From Prevotellaceae bacterium UBA2718 (GTDB lineage Bacteria; Bacteroidota; Bacteroidia; Bacteroidales; Bacteroidaceae), in the NCBI GenBank assembly GCA_002353975.1, contig DEKQ01000125.1, positions 3,111 to 12,478 of the forward strand: a stretch of DNA of 9,368 nt, in the 5' to 3' direction. Shown here in pieces: positions 5,883 to 9,368 of this stretch. The translations under genes were made by a program, and so were the position numbers. Position 1 is the stretch's first letter. Each line of letters opens with the position of its first letter. The notes below the pieces were generated by a model, which was not told where the DNA came from, ran no database searches, and saw nothing but the letters and a program-made list of their open reading frames with translations.

Positions 5883-7457
5883 ATGGCTCAGGAACTCATT
5901 AACATACAAGAACAGCAGCAGGAGCTACAGCAGGTGCAGCAGCAGCGCATGAACGCGCAGCAGGTGCTCCTGGTGCATCTTCTGGAGATGCCTCTGGCAC
6001 AGATAGAGCAGCGTGTGCAGGCCGAGATGGATGAGAATCCGGCGCTGGAGAGTGAGCGCGACGATGACGCGGCAGAGGATTTCGCCTCCCTCCCGGGCGA
6101 CATGGACGGCGGGCAGGACAGGCCTTCTGCCGAGGATGACGCTTCGGCGCAGGGCGATGCCTTCTCTGACGATGACAGCTACGAGCACGAGCGCGAGGAG
6201 GAGGAGAAGCGCGACGAGCTGGACAGCGTGCTGGACCGCATAGACAGCGATGACCGTATTGAGGGTGCCTCATACGAGGGGCGCAGTGACAACGCCGTCG
6301 ACGATGACAGGCAGGAGCGCGTGTATGCTGACACGGACTCGTTCTACGACTCTCTGAGTGCACAGATGCACGAGCATGAGCTCACGGAGCGACAGCAGAT
6401 CATCATGGACTACCTCATAGGGTCGCTGGACAGCGACGGACTGCTGCGCAAAGACCTCGCCACACTCAGCGACGAGATAGCCATCAGCGAGTACATCGAC
6501 GCCTCGGAGGACGAGATAGAGCGCGTGCTCAACGTGCTGCAGTCCTTTGACCCCGCAGGCATCGGAGCGCAGTCGTTGCAGCAATGTCTGCTGATACAGA
6601 TATTCCGAAAGAAGCCCACGCCGCTGACAAAGCTGATGCACACCGTCATCAACGAGTATTACGACGACTTCACCCACAAGCGCTGGAAGAACATACAGGC
6701 ACGGATGCGCCTCACGCCGGAGACGGCAGAGGAGGTGTTCGATGCCCTGCGCAAGCTGAACCCGCGCCCGGGAGCGGCTCTGGGCGAGACGATGGGACAT
6801 GCCACAGGCCAGATTACGCCTGACTTCATCATCACCTCCGACGATGAGGGCAACGTCTCCTTCACCCTGAACCGCGGCAAGGTGCCGCAGCTGTGCGTCT
6901 CCAACGACTTCACGGAGATGATAGATGCCTACCGCCAGAACCCCGCGTCAATGACACGGCGCGACAAGGAGGCGCTCCTCTACGCCCAGCAGAAGGTGAA
7001 CAAGGCGCGCTCATTCATCGATGCCATCCGCCAGAGGCAGCATACGTTGACGCAGACGATGGCGGCTATCATAAAGCTTCAGAAGCCATACATCCTCAGC
7101 GGTGACGAGAGTGACCTCAAACCGATGATACTGAAGGATGTGGCGGACATAGTGAACCTTGACATCTCGACCATCTCGCGCGTGTGCAACAGCAAGTATG
7201 CGGAGACGGAGTGGGGCATAATGCCGCTCAAAAGCTTCTTCTCCGACGGTTATGACACCGGCAACGGCGAGGAGGTGTCAACACGAGAGATAAAGAGAGC
7301 ACTCAAGGAGCTGGTGGACCGCGAACCGAAAGACAAGCCACTGAGCGACATAAAGCTGGCTGCCGAACTGAAGAAGCAGGGCTACCCCATAGCCAGACGC
7401 ACCGTGGCGAAGTACAGGGAGCAGCTCGGAATACCCACCAGCAACCTCAGACGGTGA
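5883..7457 (+). CDS. rpoN: RNA polymerase sigma-54 factor RpoN
   Basis: This 524-residue sigma factor directs RNA polymerase to -24/-12 promoters and needs AAA+ activators to open DNA. Region I is residues 1-56, glutamine-rich and ending in the typical EMDENPALE. Region II (about 57-150) is strongly acidic and low in complexity. The core-binding region spans about 160-340, with LIGSLDSDGLL (178-188), FDPAGIGAQSLQQCLLIQ (222-239) and LNPRPG (292-297). The HTH for -12 recognition is near 417-436 (KDVADIVNLDISTISRVCNS). The RpoN box ARRTVAKYRE, which reads the -24 element, is intact at 504-513. It is somewhat longer than E. coli RpoN (477 residues), the extra length lying mainly in region II. 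A good primary-sigma promoter precedes it, so it is probably its own unit. No activator gene or clear TGGCAC-N5-TTGCA promoter was found in this window. Confidence 0.97.
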   Translation: MAQELINIQEQQQELQQVQQQRMNAQQVLLVHLLEMPLAQIEQRVQAEMDENPALESERDDDAAEDFASLPGDMDGGQDRPSAEDDASAQGDAFSDDDSYEHEREEEEKRDELDSVLDRIDSDDRIEGASYEGRSDNAVDDDRQERVYADTDSFYDSLSAQMHEHELTERQQIIMDYLIGSLDSDGLLRKDLATLSDEIAISEYIDASEDEIERVLNVLQSFDPAGIGAQSLQQCLLIQIFRKKPTPLTKLMHTVINEYYDDFTHKRWKNIQARMRLTPETAEEVFDALRKLNPRPGAALGETMGHATGQITPDFIITSDDEGNVSFTLNRGKVPQLCVSNDFTEMIDAYRQNPASMTRRDKEALLYAQQKVNKARSFIDAIRQRQHTLTQTMAAIIKLQKPYILSGDESDLKPMILKDVADIVNLDISTISRVCNSKYAETEWGIMPLKSFFSDGYDTGNGEEVSTREIKRALKELVDREPKDKPLSDIKLAAELKKQGYPIARRTVAKYREQLGIPTSNLRR

Positions 7458-7460
7458 GGA

Positions 7461-7493
7461 AAGTGAAGAGTGAAAAGTGAAGAGTGAAGAATT
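7461..7493. repeat. Inverted heptamer tract downstream of rpoN
   Basis: Units of the type AGTGAAG/AGTGAAA followed by AATT begin 4 bp after the rpoN stop codon. The tract is the reverse complement of 5792-5824 at 31 of 33 positions; the differences are a swap of the middle C- and T-ending units. It could form a 3' stem with the upstream copy only if transcription began before 5792. It lacks a following T-run, so it is not a standard terminator. Confidence 0.75.
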
Positions 7494-7500
7494 AGCCCCG

Positions 7501-7600
7501 CCCATAATGCCCATATTGCCCAAATAGCCCATTCCCCCCATTCAGCCCACATAACCCATCTCGCCCATAATCCCCCATCCTGCCCATCCCCCCCAACAAA
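7501..7600. repeat. CCCATNNNN nonamer tract between rpoN and the PAP2 gene
   Basis: Eleven tandem units start with CCCA: eight exact 9-nt units fill 7501-7572, a 10-nt unit follows (7573-7582), then two more 9-nt units. The first four bases are conserved (position 5 is T in most) and the last four vary (AATG, ATTG, ATAG and so on). The tract ends 7 bp before the first possible start codon of the next gene. The reverse strand stays open through it and reads as repeated Met-Gly or Trp-Gly/Ala, but that is a consequence of a period divisible by three. No function is known to me. Confidence 0.8.
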
Positions 7601-7607
7601 AGAAACA

Positions 7608-8228
7608 TTGTCTAAAGAACGCATCATACTCACAATGGCACGCTACATCAGCATCGCCTTCACGCCCTTTTATCTGCCGATAATGGGGCTTGTGGCATTG
7701 TTTATGTTCAGCTATCTCGCCTTCCTGCCGTGGGCATACAAGGGCATGGTGCTGCTGCTCGTGTGGCTGTTCACGTGCCTGCTGCCCGTCTGGCTGATTA
7801 AATTCTATCGCCATTACCAAGGCTGGCCAATCCTGAAGCTGCTCTCGCGCGAGGGACGCGTGGTGCCATACATCATCTCCATCATCTGCTACTTCACCTG
7901 TTTCTATCTGATGAACATGATGCACATCCCGCATTTCATGTCGTCGATAGTCGTGGCAGCGATAGCGATACAGATTATCTGCGCCATAATAAACAACTGG
8001 TGGAAGATCTCCACCCACATGGCAGCCATCGGCGGCACTACTGGAGCGGTGGCGGCGTTCTCGCTGCTCTTCTCCTTCAACCCCCTCTGGTGGCTCAGCA
8101 CGCTGTTTGTGCTGGCAGGAGTAGTGGGCACCGGGCGTATGTTGCTGAGGATACACACCCTCGGAGAGGTGGTAGGAGGATTCCTCATTGGTGTCTTCGC
8201 AGGCTACATCGCAGTGATATATAGTTAA
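7608..8228 (+). CDS. PAP2-family integral membrane phosphatase-like protein
   Basis: The protein (206 residues from the TTG at 7608, 197 from the ATG at 7635) has about five or six hydrophobic segments and degenerate PAP2 (type 2 phosphatidic acid phosphatase) motifs. Motif 1 is K77-x6-R84 followed by VVP. Motif 2 is S135-T136-H137 in KISTHMAAIGGTTGA, in place of PSGH. Motif 3 is GR-x5-H-x3-E (R177, H183, E187), where the family norm is SR-x5-H-x3-D. PAP2 enzymes remove phosphate from lipids such as undecaprenyl or phosphatidylglycerol phosphate; the substrate here is not predictable. The start is uncertain: SKERIILT before the ATG looks coding and would need TTG, while ATG is the commoner choice. 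It lies just 16 bp upstream of purE and may share its transcript, though the functions are unrelated. Confidence 0.8.
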   Translation: MSKERIILTMARYISIAFTPFYLPIMGLVALFMFSYLAFLPWAYKGMVLLLVWLFTCLLPVWLIKFYRHYQGWPILKLLSREGRVVPYIISIICYFTCFYLMNMMHIPHFMSSIVVAAIAIQIICAIINNWWKISTHMAAIGGTTGAVAAFSLLFSFNPLWWLSTLFVLAGVVGTGRMLLRIHTLGEVVGGFLIGVFAGYIAVIYS

Positions 8229-8244
8229 TTCGTTAATTTGAAAT

Positions 8245-8751
8245 ATGGATCCAATAGTAAGCATTATCATGGGCAGCACGAGTGATCTGCCCGTCATGGA
8301 GAAAGCCATGCAGTTTCTTAACGACCAGCAGATACCCTTCGAGGTGAATGCCTTGTCGGCTCATCGCACCCCCGATGCCGTGGAAGACTTCGCACGCAAT
8401 GCCGAGGGCCGGGGCATCAAGGTCATCATTGCCGCTGCCGGGATGGCCGCAGCGCTGCCTGGTGTCATTGCCGCAAGCACCACACTGCCGGTCATCGGCG
8501 TGCCTATCAAGGGTATGCTCGACGGTCTGGACGCTATGCTGTCCATCATACAGATGCCACCGGGAATACCCGTAGCCACCGTAGGGGTGAACGGAGCCAT
8601 GAACGCCGCCATCCTCGCAATGGAGATGCTGGCACTTTCTGACGCCGAAATAGCGCAGAGACTCAAGGCATACAAGGCCGGACTGGGCAAGAAGATAGAG
8701 AAGGCCAATAAGGATCTGGCCGAGGTGCAGTACGATTTCAAGTGCAACTGA
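8245..8751 (+). CDS. purE: 5-(carboxyamino)imidazole ribonucleotide mutase PurE
   Basis: This 168-residue protein has the normal length of class I PurE, the cytoplasmic enzyme that converts N5-CAIR to CAIR in de novo purine synthesis. The phosphate/substrate loop IIMGSTSDLPVM (7-18) and the catalytic SAHRTP (38-43, His40) are intact, as are PVIGVPI (81-87) and SIIQMPPGIPVATVGVNGAMNAA. One deviation stands out: the segment that in E. coli reads GGAAHLPG is GMAAALPG here (66-73), so the second conserved histidine is Ala70 (codon GCG at 8452-8454). It is 16 bp downstream of the PAP2-like gene and 135 bp upstream of ispG, all on one strand. No PurK or other purine genes are in the window. The ATG start is well placed because the Rossmann-like first strand follows at once. 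Confidence 0.95.
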   Translation: MDPIVSIIMGSTSDLPVMEKAMQFLNDQQIPFEVNALSAHRTPDAVEDFARNAEGRGIKVIIAAAGMAAALPGVIAASTTLPVIGVPIKGMLDGLDAMLSIIQMPPGIPVATVGVNGAMNAAILAMEMLALSDAEIAQRLKAYKAGLGKKIEKANKDLAEVQYDFKCN

Positions 8752-8764
8752 ACCATTAACAATT

Positions 8765-8878
8765 TACCATTTACCATTTACAATGTACAATTTGCAACGT
8801 ACGATATGTCTGATATGATTGGAACTCAAATACCTAAATGACCCAATGAAAATTGTAAATTGTAAATGGTACATGGTA
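8765..8878. repeat. Heptamer-based long inverted repeat between purE and ispG
   Basis: The left arm (8765-8793) is made of 7-nt units of the type ATTTACC/ATTTACA. The right arm (8850-8878) is its reverse complement at 27 of 29 positions. The centre of 56 bp (8794-8849) is unrelated. A purE-ispG read-through transcript would fold this into a long AU-rich stem ending about 8 bp before the ispG ATG, possibly limiting ribosome access (inference). No T-run follows. Confidence 0.8.
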
Positions 8879-8886
8879 CATAGATT

Positions 8887-9368
8887 ATGACAAAACGACG
8901 CTATACCACCCCCGTGCGGGTGGGAAACATACAGATTGGCGGCGGAGCACCCATCCGAGTGCAGTCCATGACCACCACCGATACCAACGACACTGCCGCC
9001 TGCGTGGCCCAGGCCAAGCGCATCATCAGTGCCGGAGGTGAGCTGGTGCGCCTCACTACGCAGGGCCGCCGCGAGGCAGAGAACATGGCAAACATCAGCG
9101 CGGCACTGAAGGCCGAGGGCATTATGACCCCTCTCGTGGCCGATGTCCACTTCAATGCCAACGTGGCAGACGTGGCGGCACGCTGCTGCGAGAAGGTGCG
9201 CATCAATCCCGGCAACTACGTTGACCCGGCACGCACATTCAAGAAGCTGGAATATACCGATGCCGAGTACGCCGCCGAACTGCAGAAGATAGAGGACCGC
9301 CTCATCCCTTTCCTCAACATCTGCAAGGAACACCACACTGCCGTACGCATCGGCGTGAACCACGGCTC
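8887..9368 (+). CDS. ispG: 4-hydroxy-3-methylbut-2-enyl-diphosphate synthase IspG/GcpE, N-terminal part (runs off right edge)
   Basis: The first 160 codons are present. IspG is the iron-sulfur enzyme that converts MEcPP to HMBPP in the non-mevalonate isoprenoid pathway. The TIM-barrel N-terminus is clear: VRVGNIQIGGGAPIRVQSMT (10-29), GGELVRLTTQGRREAENM (50-67), TPLVADVHF (81-89), KVRINPGNYVD (103-113) and TAVRIGVNHG (151-160). Compared with E. coli IspG, the stretch between RINPGN and RIGVN is longer (FKKLEYTDAEYAAELQKIED), as in the large form shared by Bacteroidetes, chlamydiae and plants, so the full protein should be around 600 residues with an extra middle domain. The cysteines that bind the 4Fe-4S cluster lie beyond the window. 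The ATG at 8887 is preceded by the inverted repeat and no obvious Shine-Dalgarno site. Confidence 0.95.
   Translation, partial: MTKRRYTTPVRVGNIQIGGGAPIRVQSMTTTDTNDTAACVAQAKRIISAGGELVRLTTQGRREAENMANISAALKAEGIMTPLVADVHFNANVADVAARCCEKVRINPGNYVDPARTFKKLEYTDAEYAAELQKIEDRLIPFLNICKEHHTAVRIGVNHG

Noticed and set aside
5710..5952. 80-residue plus-strand ORF upstream of and overlapping rpoN
   Set aside because: It translates the 92-bp inverted repeat and the TTCACTC heptamers, lies mostly upstream of the rpoN promoter and overlaps the rpoN start out of frame.
6270..6800. 176-residue minus-strand ORF inside rpoN
   Set aside because: RpoN motifs are continuous across this region on the plus strand; the antisense frame is a by-product of GC-rich codons.
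7634..7651. Sigma-54 (-24/-12) promoter starting TGGCAC
   Set aside because: The TGGCAC near 7636 is not followed by TTGC at the required distance and lies in coding sequence; other TGGCAC occurrences checked by eye failed the same test.
8229..8244. Separate promoter for purE (TTAATTTG in the 16-bp gap)
   Set aside because: The match to TAnnTTTG has the wrong second base and would leave a leader of only a few bases, so co-transcription with the upstream gene or a promoter inside it is more likely.
7542..8309. 255-residue minus-strand ORF opposite the PAP2-like gene
   Set aside because: It is rich in His, Gln and Glu with no domain or signal, overlaps a well-supported membrane protein and purE, and runs into the nonamer tract. 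It is a shadow frame.
8764..9363. 199-residue minus-strand ORF opposite ispG
   Set aside because: The plus strand encodes unmistakable IspG motifs over the same bases, and the minus frame continues through the heptamer repeat. It shows no family features.

Overview
The window looks like chromosomal DNA of a Bacteroidales bacterium, most likely Prevotella-like (family level is an inference). Three things support this: a SusC/SusD outer-membrane pair, the TAnnTTTG-type -7 promoter element that reads TACCTTTG or TAACTTTG in front of three genes, and intergenic DNA full of short-period repeats. The coding regions are moderately GC-rich and the gaps are AT-rich. I saw no phage, IS, CRISPR, rRNA or tRNA.

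Left half (1-5360, all minus strand; transcription runs from high to low coordinates): a nutrient-uptake locus. First comes a 532-residue regulator (5310-3712) that joins a periplasmic sugar-binding-protein-like domain, one membrane helix and a cytoplasmic AraC DNA-binding domain in one chain. It is followed by a 1036-residue SusC/RagA TonB-dependent transporter (3364-254), and then the start of a SusD-like lipoprotein (191 to beyond the left edge). The likely logic is that the regulator senses a small ligand, probably a sugar, in the periplasm and switches on the susC/susD pair. The substrate cannot be read from this window. A 13-bp palindrome sits about 53 bp upstream of the susC -7 element and is a candidate operator.

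Centre (5311-5882): a 572-bp divergent intergenic region. It holds the regulator promoter, an array of four 18-bp repeats (three direct at exactly 22-bp spacing, the fourth inverted to form a perfect 17-bp hairpin), two further inverted repeats, a heptamer tract and the rpoN promoter.

Right half (5883-9368, all plus strand): housekeeping genes. They are rpoN (sigma-54), a PAP2-family membrane phosphatase with altered motifs, purE (purine synthesis) 16 bp behind it, and the 5' part of ispG/gcpE (isoprenoid synthesis, long form).

The most unusual aspect is the non-coding DNA. Every gap longer than 20 bp contains short-period repeats (period 7, 9, 10 or 22), and several form long inverted pairs: 30/31 between the regulator and susC, 27/29 between purE and ispG, and 31/33 bracketing the whole of rpoN. 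The protein-level points worth a second look are the kinase-less transmembrane regulator and a His-to-Ala change in a normally conserved PurE motif.
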